The notes: generated by a model not told the origin, from the letters alone. A stretch of DNA of 64,000 nt from Microbulbifer sp. YPW16 (GCF_021290385.1 NZ_CP089928.1:1410501-1474500), one strand, 5' to 3'; positions 48,401 to 54,800 are shown, counted from the stretch's first letter. A program made the numbers and translations.

Positions 48401-50804
48401 CCGTATTGACCTCAATCAAGGTGTAGCCCGGCGTGTCAAAACCGAACCAGCCACCAGCCTGGATCTCAACCGTGCAATCCTCCCCGGGAATCACCAGGTC
48501 ATTGCTAAAGCCAGGCTCATTGAGTTCCGTGCACTGGCCACGGGTACGCTTGACCAGGTTAAAGCCCAGCACCCGGGCGCGATCACCATCGAGTGTGTAG
48601 TTATTGGCCAGTTGTTTTGACGGTGTGGTCTGACTGACATCTGCCGGTTCAGGGAAGCCCAGCGCAGTACCGTCGTCTAGAGTGATTTCACCCACCACAT
48701 CGGCGCGAAAGGTGAGGTCGTCGTCCCCGGCGTTGTGGTTCTTTTCCACCTCGAATACGACTCGCTCTGTTGTGCCCGGAGCGACGACGCCGAGGTCCGC
48801 CGCCGTACAACGATAGACAGTCGCCGATGCCGGGATATAGTCAGGATCATTCCAGACTGGATGTACGGGCGGGTTACCAACTTCCAGGCAGTTGCGGTCG
48901 TTATTGAGAACCGTCATTGCCTCACCAAAGGTCACGTATACTGCGTAGTCATCGGCATCGTGCCCACCGTTGTTGGTGATATCCACAGTCAGCGGCGAGG
49001 TACCTGAGTCCCTGACAATATAAAGAGGATAAATTGTCGAGACATCCAGGTCTTCCGGGTCCGGCGTGACCGGCGTGTTCACTACTTGAGTCGGCGGGTT
49101 GTTGGTTGAGCAGAAATCTTCCCAGTCAATGCTGAGGATATTATCACCAATTGGGATATTGCTGTCCGGATCTGTTCCGGTCGCGACGTTTTCTTCCGGG
49201 TTGTCCAGGTCTGCGACCACATCGTAAAAATCACGCTCGACTGTCACTATACGAAAGCGGACCCGGATCTGGTCCCCATGACGCATCATATTGAGCTGAT
49301 CTGGATAGTCCGGGTGAGTGGTGCTGCTCAGTAACCTGAATTCAGGCTGGTTATTGTTCAGGGGATCTGCATCCCACTGGTTCCAGGTTGAGCCTACCCG
49401 CCATTGGAGCTCGTCCACCATTCCCGGGAAAGATCCGGCATAACTAGCACCGTGCCCACCATCAACCCCCCGGGTAACACTACCTCCCAGTATCTGCGGA
49501 GTGTAGGTGGTATCAACCACATACTCGTCAGGAAGGTCACTGGTAAATACTATGTCTTTTACAGAGCCGCCACTCTGGTTATTCAGGGTAATGGTGACAA
49601 AACCTGCGGCTCCCAGTGGCTGCGCAGTATTGGTGCCGGTGAACTCCACAGAAACATTGAGGTTGTTGTTCGACAGGGCTATCAGGTCTTCGGTCTCCGG
49701 CTGGTTACCCACATTCCCGGTAGCAGGATCGAAGATACCCCCGGGACCGTTGTTGGTTACCTCGCAACCCCATTGCAGGTCGTCCACCACATTAGTTGAG
49801 TTCTGGCAGGAGCTGGTGACCTTGCCCACCAGGTAAAGCACATTGGTACCATTGATGCCCACGTCCACATCGCCAGTCACACCAAACGGGTCGTCGACCG
49901 TAAAATCATTGAGGGTCTGGCCAGCGTTGATACAGGAGGATCCAACCGGTCGCGTACCATTATTATTGGCGATAGCCAGTGCCGAGGCCTGTGACGGGCA
50001 GGCGTATTCAATATCGGTATTCGGGTCCGGCACCAGGGTATCCAGGCGCACATCCTGCATCGGCGCATCACCGGTATTGTTGATCCGCACCCGCCAGACC
50101 ACATCGTCATTGATATTGCCGTAGACATCGTTACTCCAGTTGGTCTGGTTTGCATCGACGTTGCGACCCTGGTTCTGGATCTGCGGGATGGGTTCCTGCA
50201 GGTCCAGGATTTCAGAGTCAGAGCTGGTTCCAGTTTCACTACCGCAGTACTGGTAACTGGCGCTGGCGGAGATACTGCGGGACAGCGGTGCTGCCACCAG
50301 GCTTTCCTCACTACCAGGGCGACTGCGGACATTGAAGCTGAGTTCGATAAAATCACACTGGTTATCGAATACATTTCCGTCACTGCAGAATGCTGGCGAC
50401 GAAGCACCTATGTCAGTCAGTTCAATGGAAAGGCCATCATCACCATCGACCGGTGCTCCGCCAGTGATCGCTCCACCGTTGACAGATATGCTGCCTGCAT
50501 ACTCCAACTGGGGATTATCGAGGTCAATGTCGAGAGAGATGTTTTCCAGCGGTTCATTCGAAGGGTTACGGACGCGGACAGTTACCTGGCCTTCGCCACA
50601 TAGCTCACAGTAGCTGTCCCCGTCGATACCTACTACCTGGGGCAGGCTACCCCCGGCCTGGCAATTCAGTGCAGCCTCGGCTTCAGAAAACGGCAACAGG
50701 CTTGCCGCACAGGAGAAAACCGCTCCTGCGAGAACCCTCTGGAATCCTGTCCAACCTATTGCATTCGACTTCTGCGCCACTGACTCGACCACCCTTTTGG
50801 ACAC
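37701..50804 (-). CDS. Giant secreted DUF11-repeat protein (4367 aa)
   Basis: This is the longer paralogue. An N-terminal signal peptide (to about 46, SEAEA) is followed by some 21 DUF11-type modules, an SdrD-B-like module near 3750-3800, a further DUF11 module, a second SdrD-B-like module and the same 580-residue C-terminal part (3788-4367) as the 3495-aa protein. About five to eight modules at the N-terminal end have no counterpart in the shorter protein. The last 13 modules before SdrD-B follow the same order in both. Cysteines are concentrated in the N-terminal modules (LNCQAGG, CELCGEG). A surface fibre or adhesin is likely. The start is a GTG without a good ribosome site, so it is uncertain. 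It is the first gene after the motor cluster. Confidence 0.85.
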   Translation of the reverse strand: MSKRVVESVAQKSNAIGWTGFQRVLAGAVFSCAASLLPFSEAEAALNCQAGGSLPQVVGIDGDSYCELCGEGQVTVRVRNPSNEPLENISLDIDLDNPQLEYAGSISVNGGAITGGAPVDGDDGLSIELTDIGASSPAFCSDGNVFDNQCDFIELSFNVRSRPGSEESLVAAPLSRSISASASYQYCGSETGTSSDSEILDLQEPIPQIQNQGRNVDANQTNWSNDVYGNINDDVVWRVRINNTGDAPMQDVRLDTLVPDPNTDIEYACPSQASALAIANNNGTRPVGSSCINAGQTLNDFTVDDPFGVTGDVDVGINGTNVLYLVGKVTSSCQNSTNVVDDLQWGCEVTNNGPGGIFDPATGNVGNQPETEDLIALSNNNLNVSVEFTGTNTAQPLGAAGFVTITLNNQSGGSVKDIVFTSDLPDEYVVDTTYTPQILGGSVTRGVDGGHGASYAGSFPGMVDELQWRVGSTWNQWDADPLNNNQPEFRLLSSTTHPDYPDQLNMMRHGDQIRVRFRIVTVERDFYDVVADLDNPEENVATGTDPDSNIPIGDNILSIDWEDFCSTNNPPTQVVNTPVTPDPEDLDVSTIYPLYIVRDSGTSPLTVDITNNGGHDADDYAVYVTFGEAMTVLNNDRNCLEVGNPPVHPVWNDPDYIPASATVYRCTAADLGVVAPGTTERVVFEVEKNHNAGDDDLTFRADVVGEITLDDGTALGFPEPADVSQTTPSKQLANNYTLDGDRARVLGFNLVKRTRGQCTELNEPGFSNDLVIPGEDCTVEIQAGGWFGFDTPGYTLIEVNTVSFGDDLPDGQGYIADTPLTCNDVTLPDPLSQCTELSASNSISELGGLNSALSEVDPLWEVSGAIDVRNRWFLTDLTSRFLNDPVDTVAAPNEHAAVSTDFARSAFAAVFETGGVRETVIVDNAAGVPADIPGYPAEDEWRVDLTISEPFIEVEKQVCNEAIYGLGTSCSNFVDLTDEGHRDQTYIFRLTVTNRQSDAGVNRAPAYDLVITDTLDASGQMCVEPLDADGIDNDGDGIAETIAGDDGLVGLAANQNDYDPAANCADGGTPAVITFSYNQSAALERLNPGESVELFYRVKPHPTVAPQQLFTNTFFARYDSLEGDFGSQNTPRIDSDGDNDGIADGTPEAGRARHYRSADAEAQMRIIEVRAQPKAAVELSNGTASGGSRDTAVVGEEIHYQLTTQIPASKLRNFIIRDNLPPGMRCVDAPVVDLDAAPYDVAGFVPGGEITPTCTSTGSNDYVEWDFGDQEVTMVSGSLFDFQIEFIARVENSQFTNDGDILVNGGNGTVADARYIDQGGNPVVVPFEAHEVEVLEPAIALTKSFAVTEADAEDVLTVTVTAENTGSATAYNLQVLDDLVDSGLVYLGNIGGNDPPENADTTTVGANSPIFSWNPASAGYGIAPGQSRSFTFDVQVEQDVAPHEILDNTIEGRWQSLPSRDIALNPAGQIGAAGAADGMRVGVLPNAADPVNDYETSAAGQTEVPPLALSKSDLDPAVIPTIGAHKQFQLEVRLPEGVSENVTVTDQLASGSASYVLTHNADFDITYEFVGIEAINGQAPAEAAFNAIPGNDTANNATWSIGQVDTESENDTAGNRIDPLIRITYFARVDNEIISTDAGDSLQNGANLNYLDGESGTTRNVTDNTSPVTAVEPQLDITKAVTNTTGDPALAQGGDVLEYVITVTHSGSTADAFDLNLVDDLPPELRLDDSFTPTATVDGNPVAGFEPVPAGTPGGPLNWGRDNGDNSLDLPLGSTLELTYRATVESVFGQPVVNSVVLDWTSLDDSETNGDAYERHGIGCPVTSAPNDYCAGPAEAPINTEDNSGLDKQVVADSYADPADSTLRVGDTATYQLLVNVQPGTTNAVVITDVLPAGLTLDSFSINGDDAAPYSAGGGYSYTDIPGASVPAAGDTGTLVWNLGDVTRELGTATPLVIEYVARVTEDSGIPHVASTALTNTASLTYTDASGNPPASDPRLESSATITVVQPLLDNLAKTDRDGRSSPYMVMDLASEVMRFQLRACNAGDAPAYGLQLTDDLPAEMDQASIANLELRIGGTPVDPADYTYTAPAARGEDMLFALDTPVDPGQCLEIDYDIGFYTDVGGGQDWTNTFTVDEYWSLPPRDAQQYGPVVVPEPFQMNTAPTSVDPLQKILLQPADGTAVVGEEVVYQLLVPAEDSASAIYDVVITDTLDPALEITGIAEISGNGLTVDDTNTSGNNLDLRIDLLPAGTRAQIEIRARVANNSTTQAGYSFENVASYTYAEFDGGPAIDGGAGNSGPLTIIEPQLALAKIIDNQTAPGDAPDAGDILRLTLDISEAGGAGSADAFDLLVREQLSLGLEFVTGSATFAGAALADPAVTGDGTATAQQLTWDVSGSDLDIPAASTVQLVYDVRVTDAVLALTDLTSTSRIEWTSLDDDNSGPYERNGTATPALNDYFIDGQIAALAAANDSVIAKNRLSDSFNTADNQLRVGDLVEYEVRVTLQEGSHPNSVLTDTLPQGMVFAGTLAVNGDTSAPFAAVAPFTHNEIAEPVQGGDPVTGPTTVSWDIADLVNAGDNDAANDEFIIRYRARVLNQDVHPWPASNTPLTNNIEFTRDIAGGSDSLAGSETLGLLQPELAVAMSSSPADGATLASGDTIDYTATVTNNGSAPAYDLVFRDLVPVGLRQGGVTVQSTIVNGANIADVAPAYDAATGEAVWDFGGGTGYAIAPGESLQMTYRVQADDNLGAGLSIENGAYAEVYYSLDDDDLPGLAGLSADVGMREDYGPTTPVGVQFNTPSAEDLLIENTQPTASIGEPFAYRVTIPGTSQGAALNDVQVLLDLGASSADLVFVGAVKVSGSGEFSPVNTGSGTDLVIEDTTNGIDVPANEAVVIDVIVRLRDSNPPNMEGLGFTNSATYRYNFDNDNTAAGQGTGGGNTTAEMTVVEPTALTLVKAGPASVQSGLPGTFVLDIHNTGTGPAWDINITDILPNPDPGGMCETPPENFVAEILDAGGSPLASLAPGADFTTAFDEATCVLTLTSVGSNAMVPADHHLRFSYDAILDPDTQDGDELTNVAGVERWYSWDSNGPDAREYSRPAPVDGSPGVLDHEDAFTTTAAVPNITFQQSVANITAGDSPASSASPGDVLEYTLTLNNLSDLEVTGVSLTDELDRLNSLPFYAPGSLQVVTLPAGADASATDATSGTAGTGRLEVRDLQLGASGSGSERVEVVYQVSLAPVIDSLSEVLNQAQAQLPGQTPIYSDDPNINGADDPDVAGDEDPTRVVIESAPAFVIEKTSGDISGDPELLLAGDSLRYTLRVRNIGDENTSEALLRDQVPANTTYVVNSTTLNGVAVPDVDSSTPLASGMPLSSPGSVEGVLLADPGNSGDGEAVITFEVTVNDVNDGTLVSNQGFLNGAGAGSGAFDEVPSDDPGTDTPADPTIDIVGDVPLLVVQKSVAIQEDNLTAGIVDPGDTLRYTITVNNIGGVDATEVELTDLIPASTSYVSGSTTLNGSTVSDNGGGEARIATGLPVSSADLTPALPGAAEGIISSGQAATVVFDVRVDSGAATGTVISNQGSVSTVELPLTLTDADGNPSNGAQPTEVVVGDAQQLSIVKEVAVVGGGAAEAGVTLEYLVRVTNISAVPISQLVITDDLLTAGEGVLTYVADSAVLNGQAGGITVDGPVITADFAATFGDLPVGDSATLRFQAKLGADLETGYTVVNTATAQWSDPPVSELASVAIDVGGTPGIANLGGYLWHDINFNGQRDADEQILPNWTVELHFNGVPQETLQSDENGYFQFDGLVPNGTGGPEYELRYVAPSAGANTASLGNADSDFTNGPQQITEIFVGSGTNPQDLNLPLTPNGVVYDSVLRAPVSGAIVTMLHVQSGAEVPDACFDDPKQQGQVTSAGGYYKFDINFSSAGCPANADYLIQVQLPGEDYVAGESAIIPPQTNVDTAGFDVAACLGSAADAVPATADYCEAQASPTLPPLDIDARSPETDYYLRLTLDDNQVPGESQLFNNHIAVDPQLDGALSITKTAAMLNVTRSQLVPYTITFSNSLAVPLTDLQLVDFFPAGFKYIAGSARVDGEAIEPEVNGLQLSWSGLRVDPEQTRTVKLLLVVGSGVGEGEYVNRARLFNGLSGQQLSGEASATVRVIPDPTFDCTDVIGKVYDDKNMNGYQDAGEGGVPGARVVTATGLNATTDAHGRFHITCAVVPNQDRGSNFVLKLDDRSLPSGYRLTTENPRVQRATRGKMIKFNFGAGLHRVVRLDLAEAVFEPQTTELRPQWHSRTELLLEKLAEAPSVLRLSYLAENEDPALVERRLQAIKAQVAEEWAAEYGDYELTIETEVFWRRGAPPGSGDGIGGWE

Positions 50805-50862
50805 CCATAAAACAGCAACCCTACTGGGCTGCCATACGGGCTGGCACGCCCGCGGAGCGGAC

Positions 50863-50906
50863 TTTATAGATAGCGGAACTTACAGGCCGTGAAGCAGGTC
50901 TAAATT
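50863..50906 (-). promoter_or_regulatory. Putative promoter of the 4367-aa gene, with the shared 23-bp box
   Basis: The box at 50884-50906 equals 32165-32187. TTCACG (50893-50888) and TATAAA (50868-50863) on the minus strand are 19 bases apart, as in the other copy. The rest of the 270-base gap shows nothing beyond the hairpin at 51039-51065. Confidence 0.55.
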
Positions 50907-51038
50907 GGATTTTGTAGAATTCTTTCCAATAACTTTGCCACACAGTTCTCACAGCTAGGGGAGCTATGAGCAGGACAAACTGAAGGCAGGCAGTAGTTAC
51001 AGGATCTGCAGAACGCGGGACTCGCTAGAAGAGGGAAG

Positions 51039-51065
51039 CCCCTCTCCTCAAATGAGGAGAAGGGC
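51039..51065 (-). terminator. Hairpin at the end of the motor cluster
   Basis: On the minus strand CCTTCTCCTC-ATTT-GAGGAGAGG forms a stem of about 10 pairs with one irregularity, followed by GGCTTCCCTCTTCT. It lies 12 bases after the AgmX/PglI-type gene and probably ends or weakens that transcript before the giant genes. Confidence 0.55.
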
Positions 51066-51076
51066 CGATGGCGGGA

Positions 51077-52453
51077 TCAGCCCGCCGGCAGGAAGTCGAT
51101 GGGATACAGGATGGTGATGGTTGGCACCCCGGCCTTCGGACCGAAGTTAAACCGCTTCACCCGCGCCGTAATCTTGCTGTTCAGTGCCGGGGAGTCCATA
51201 TCGCTGGACTCGACACTCACGGCAGACACGGAACCATCCGGCTCGATCGTCAATTTCAGGACCATCTTACCCTGGAGGGCCGGGTTCTTACGCAGCTCCC
51301 GGTTATAGATACGGTACAGGGAAGCCTTGTAACGGTCGAAGACGATCTGGATTTCTTCGTCCGTACGGGAAGGCCCGGTACCATCACTGAGCGGACGCTC
51401 CTCGCCGGCGAAGTCACCTTCGCTACCAATGGAACTCTCAACCCGGGAGAAGGCGACACCCTCCATCGACGAGCCGGTACCACCGACATTGCGGCTTATA
51501 TTGGCACTGGCAATGCCACCGCTGTCGCTCTTGGCCGCTGCAGTAATCAGGGAACGCTGGCTGCGATTTTCCTTCTTACCCGCGGTGCTGAGCTGGGTGC
51601 GCTCGCCGAGGCGGTTGTCGAGGTCATCCTCGATGAGGTCCTGGAAGTTATCCTTGAACGCCAGCACGCCGGAGCGCTCAGCCTTCTTGCGGGCCTGCTT
51701 CTTCTCCGCCTTGACGGGCTTGGGTTCTTCCTTGGCTACCTTCTGCTTCTCGGGCTCAGGTTTCTTCTCGTCCTTTTTCTCTTCCTTTTTCTTGGGCTCG
51801 GGCGGAGGCTTGGGTTTCTTTTTCTTCTCGATCACCAGCTTGGCCAGGCGCTCGGGAATCTCCACCACATCATCTTCCGGCTCGGGGACCGTCCACAGCG
51901 GTATGCCATAACCCAGGAACAGGGCCAGCAACAGGGATACCAGCAGGCATCGGCGGAAGCGCTTGTCGTCATCGCTCTGGGTATGCCAGGGCATCACCGG
52001 TACGCGACTGTCGGACAGCACCAGGTCGCGGGTTACCTCGAACTCGAACTTAGCATCCTCTTCCGCGCGGCGCAGTTGTTCGGCGCGGTCATCGAGCTCG
52101 AGGATATCCTCTTCGTAATGTTCGATCTTTTCCTGGATCCGCCGACGCCGCTCCTCGAGCATCTCGAGGTTGGTTTCGTAGACGCTGACCTTGCGCTGGA
52201 CACGATCAACCACCGCACGGGAGGCACTCTGGCTGAAGTCATCAGACCAGAACATCTCACTGTGACCGGTTTCATCCAGCCGCTGGAGCTTTTCCGCAAT
52301 ATCGGCCAGCAGCTGGTACTGCTCGGACTCTGCAACCAGGTCTGCCAGCTTCGCCTCGACCTGGCTCTGCTCGCCTTCCAGTCCGCGAATCCGCCGGCGT
52401 ACCTCTTCCAGCTCGCCGCTGACCGCCTGCTTTTGTTGATCTAATTTACTCAC
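51077..52453 (-). CDS. TonB-like protein with AgmX/PglI-type C-terminal domain
   Basis: The 458-residue protein has four parts. Residues 1-150 are a cytoplasmic coiled coil (many EELEEVRRRI-type heptads). One membrane segment follows at ~167-186 (CLLVSLLLALFLGYGI). A Lys/Pro/Glu-rich periplasm-spanning linker (~200-265) comes next. The C-terminal domain (~380-458: MVLKLTIEPDGSVSAVSVE, then FNFGPKAG..ILYPIDFLPAG) matches the TonB-like tail of the Myxococcus AgmX (GltJ) and PglI (GltG) proteins. It would carry motor energy across the periplasm to an outer-membrane partner. The long cytoplasmic coiled coil is unlike ordinary TonB. It lies 9 bases after the second ExbD gene. Confidence 0.85.
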   Translation of the reverse strand: MSKLDQQKQAVSGELEEVRRRIRGLEGEQSQVEAKLADLVAESEQYQLLADIAEKLQRLDETGHSEMFWSDDFSQSASRAVVDRVQRKVSVYETNLEMLEERRRRIQEKIEHYEEDILELDDRAEQLRRAEEDAKFEFEVTRDLVLSDSRVPVMPWHTQSDDDKRFRRCLLVSLLLALFLGYGIPLWTVPEPEDDVVEIPERLAKLVIEKKKKPKPPPEPKKKEEKKDEKKPEPEKQKVAKEEPKPVKAEKKQARKKAERSGVLAFKDNFQDLIEDDLDNRLGERTQLSTAGKKENRSQRSLITAAAKSDSGGIASANISRNVGGTGSSMEGVAFSRVESSIGSEGDFAGEERPLSDGTGPSRTDEEIQIVFDRYKASLYRIYNRELRKNPALQGKMVLKLTIEPDGSVSAVSVESSDMDSPALNSKITARVKRFNFGPKAGVPTITILYPIDFLPAG

Positions 52454-52462
52454 GAACTTCCA

Positions 52463-53020
52463 TTAACCCTGAGATGCTTTCTGAATGACCGCTAGAGAAA
52501 TCCGCGTATAGCCGGCCTCGGTACAGCTGGACATCACTTTTTTCAACAGGTTGAAGGGAATCGCCCGGTCCGCGAGGATATTGACCTCCGGAGGTTCTGC
52601 CGGTACTTCCTCACCACCTTCAGCAACGGTCTCTCCGCCCTCTTCCTGTGCCTCCTGCGCCTCAGCTTTGGCGACACTCAGGGCTTTACCCATTTCTGCT
52701 GCCATCGCCTCCTTGATGGCTTCCACAACTGTTTCCTCACTCTGGATCAGGTCCTCGGTACTCATTACCGGCTTGGACTCAACCAGCACTTCCTTGTCGG
52801 TGACCATGAGTGTCACCGTTTCACGTGGCCTGGATTCGACCACCGAATCCGGCAGTGTGATCACCTTCGGGGGATCCAGCGCCTCGTTGCTGGAGGTGTT
52901 GGTCAACAGGAAGAACACCAGGATGGTGAATACATCCATCAGTGATGTCAGGTTCATACCCGGCGTCTTGCGTCGACGGCTCCGGGACATGCGTTTCATG
53001 CGTCGGCTTTCGTGTCTCAC
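52463..53020 (-). CDS. ExbD/TolR-type motor protein with canonical Asp
   Basis: The 185-residue protein has a basic cytoplasmic tail, one membrane helix (~22-41, MNLTSLMDVFTILVFFLL) and a periplasmic domain. Asp29 in the helix is the proton-path residue of the ExbD/TolR family. The periplasmic part has a Glu/Ala-rich insert (~105-145) before the final conserved segment (VNILADRAIPFNLLKKVM). It overlaps the preceding exbD-type gene by 4 bases (ATGA). Expected partners are the TolQ-type protein and the sister ExbD. Confidence 0.9.
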   Translation of the reverse strand: MRHESRRMKRMSRSRRRKTPGMNLTSLMDVFTILVFFLLTNTSSNEALDPPKVITLPDSVVESRPRETVTLMVTDKEVLVESKPVMSTEDLIQSEETVVEAIKEAMAAEMGKALSVAKAEAQEAQEEGGETVAEGGEEVPAEPPEVNILADRAIPFNLLKKVMSSCTEAGYTRISLAVIQKASQG

Positions 53021-53607
53021 GGCGCATCTCCTATTGATATATCCGGAAAGAGCTCAACCCGCTCAACAGATTCCGGATCACTCGGGTCGCTCCCCTCACG
53101 ACGAACTTCCGCACCGCGAATCGTATCCATGACACCGACCAGGTACTCGTACGGGATGTCCGGTTCCAGCAGCACCATAGCATCGGTCTTCTCGGGATAA
53201 TTACCCTTGATCTTCAGCAGGAACTCACTGAGCTTGGCCAGGTCGTAGACTTCTTCGGTCTGGCGCAGGCTAGCTTCTTCCTCCCCGGCATCTGCTACAG
53301 GCGCTTGCTCACCTGTGGATTCCTCCGGGGACTCGCTTTCCTGCCCCGGGTTGGGGAAGCGGGCAATGACTTTCTCGCCGTCACTGATTTCCAGACGGTC
53401 CTGGCGAACTACAACCTCTACCGTGACAGTAGGGTCGTCCGGTGCACCACCGCCCGCACCGGACGGCATATTGAGCTCCATGATGGTGACGCGCGAGAAG
53501 ACCGCCGACACCAGCAGGAACGGCACCAGCACCACCATCAGGTTGAGGAAGGCGGTGATGTCCAGTTCCGGAGCTTCTTTATCTCTCCCGTGGCGCCTTC
53601 TTCTCAT
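53017..53607 (-). CDS. ExbD/TolR-type motor protein lacking the canonical Asp
   Basis: The 196-residue protein has the same layout: basic tail, one membrane helix (~16-37, DITAFLNLMVVLVPFLLVSAVF) and a periplasmic domain ending with LLEPDIPYEYLVGVMDTIR. Aligned with its sister protein, the position of Asp29 is Asn22 here, while an Asp (16) stands where the sister has Asn23. One subunit therefore has no acidic residue at the usual site. Its start shares one base with the stop of the TolQ-type gene (TAATG), so production is tightly coupled. It may form a heterodimer with the Asp-bearing sister. Confidence 0.88.
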   Translation of the reverse strand: MRRRRHGRDKEAPELDITAFLNLMVVLVPFLLVSAVFSRVTIMELNMPSGAGGGAPDDPTVTVEVVVRQDRLEISDGEKVIARFPNPGQESESPEESTGEQAPVADAGEEEASLRQTEEVYDLAKLSEFLLKIKGNYPEKTDAMVLLEPDIPYEYLVGVMDTIRGAEVRREGSDPSDPESVERVELFPDISIGDAP

Positions 53608-54401
53608 TACGCTTTTTCCACTTCCGCTACTTCTTCTTCCTGCTCGGGCGTATCGGTCTCTGCCGCTGCTTCACTTTCTGCAGCAGCCTCGGTTCCAGCA
53701 TCGGCGGTAACAGCCTTTTCCTGGCTATCGGCCTGCTGCTCGTCCGGCTTGACCTCACCGCGGCGACGCGTAGAGATTGAGATGATATTAAGAGCCTTGA
53801 CAGACACCATTTCCAGGCTGTCGACGATTTCACCAGTCAGTGAGTTCAGCAGGGCGTGAACGATCAACAGGGTAATACCCACCATCAGGCCGAAGGCGGT
53901 GGTGTTCATTGCCACAGAAATACTGGCGGAGAGAAGGTCGGCCTTTTCCGCCGGGTTGGCATTGGCTACTGCGGTAAACGCCTCGATCAGGCCCATAATG
54001 GTACCCAGCAGGCCCAGCAGCGTAGCAATGTTGGAGAACAGGGCCACATATGGGGTGCGCTTCTCGAGCTGCGGGATAATCTCCATCATGCTCTCTTCCA
54101 TCGCGATCTCGATGTCCTCACGACGGCGCACGGCACCCTGGCGGGCAAGTCCCATGGACAGCAGTTTGCTCACACCGGAGTTATCCTGCTTGACCAGGTT
54201 ACGGGCCCGGTCGAAGTCACCGGAGGTCAGCACGGGCTGTAACTTGTCCCACATGGCGCGGTTGGTGTGCCGCTCGTAGACAAGCCGGATATAGCGCTCA
54301 ACGGCCACCGCGGCCCCCAGCGCGAACACCACGAGAATGGGGTACATGAATGCACCACCAGTCTGGAAGAACGCGATTACGCTGTTGAAAAAGTCCATCA
54401 C
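53607..54401 (-). CDS. TolQ/ExbB/MotA-type proton-channel protein
   Basis: The 264-residue inner-membrane protein has three membrane segments: ~16-36, ~123-147 (LFSNIATLLGLLGTIMGLIEAF, with the family's GLLGTxxG motif) and ~165-188 (SISVAMNTTAFGLMVGITLLIVHAL). It has a cytoplasmic domain between the first two and an acidic Ala/Glu tail of about 60 residues, longer than in E. coli TolQ. Together with two ExbD proteins it should make a proton-driven motor. No tolA, tolB or pal is nearby, so it is not the housekeeping Tol-Pal system. It is followed directly by the ExbD genes. Confidence 0.93.
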   Translation of the reverse strand: MMDFFNSVIAFFQTGGAFMYPILVVFALGAAVAVERYIRLVYERHTNRAMWDKLQPVLTSGDFDRARNLVKQDNSGVSKLLSMGLARQGAVRRREDIEIAMEESMMEIIPQLEKRTPYVALFSNIATLLGLLGTIMGLIEAFTAVANANPAEKADLLSASISVAMNTTAFGLMVGITLLIVHALLNSLTGEIVDSLEMVSVKALNIISISTRRRGEVKPDEQQADSQEKAVTADAGTEAAAESEAAAETDTPEQEEEVAEVEKA

Positions 54402-54485
54402 TAACCCTCTTGAAAATACTGCGGTAAGCTTCGATTTTAATTAAACAGAAAGGCTGACAGGCAATCCGTGCACATCAGGCCGGTT

Positions 54486-54800
54486 TTATTCGTCGGAAAG
54501 GCTGAGCTCGTAAAATTCAAGCTCACGCGCAAACACTTCCTTATCCAGCGGCTGCAGGCTGTCGTCCAGTAGGCTGGATACCAGCTCGGTCTCCACACCC
54601 ACCTCGGAATTCTTCCACGGAACGATGTAAAGAGACTTGGGAGCCTCTTTGTTACCGATAATGGAAATACCAGACAGCTGCTTCACCTTGGTATCCACTT
54701 TCTTTTCGGTCTGCTCTTCCTGCGCGACCAAGGGACCAGCCAGGAGGCAAGCTATGCTCAACGGGAAAAGAAAGCGGGGGGAGAATTTACGGGAAATCAT
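54486..54800 (-). CDS. Small exported protein of the motor cluster
   Basis: This 104-residue protein of unknown function has a signal peptide (FLFPLSIACLLAGPLVAQ, ending about residue 27) and a mature domain with ISIIGNKEAPKSLYIVPWKN at ~45-64 followed by an acidic end. It overlaps the TPR lipoprotein gene by 4 bases and lies 84 bases before the TolQ-type gene. Its fixed place in a motor cluster suggests a periplasmic subunit. I do not recognise the family. Confidence 0.75.
   Translation of the reverse strand: MISRKFSPRFLFPLSIACLLAGPLVAQEEQTEKKVDTKVKQLSGISIIGNKEAPKSLYIVPWKNSEVGVETELVSSLLDDSLQPLDKEVFARELEFYELSLSDE

Noticed and set aside
53017..54401. Assignment of the TolQ/ExbD genes to Tol-Pal or to iron-uptake TonB-ExbBD
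   Set aside because: No tolA, tolB, pal, ybgC/ybgF or TonB-dependent siderophore genes are nearby. The partner has an AgmX/PglI-type tail and the neighbours are TPR scaffolds.
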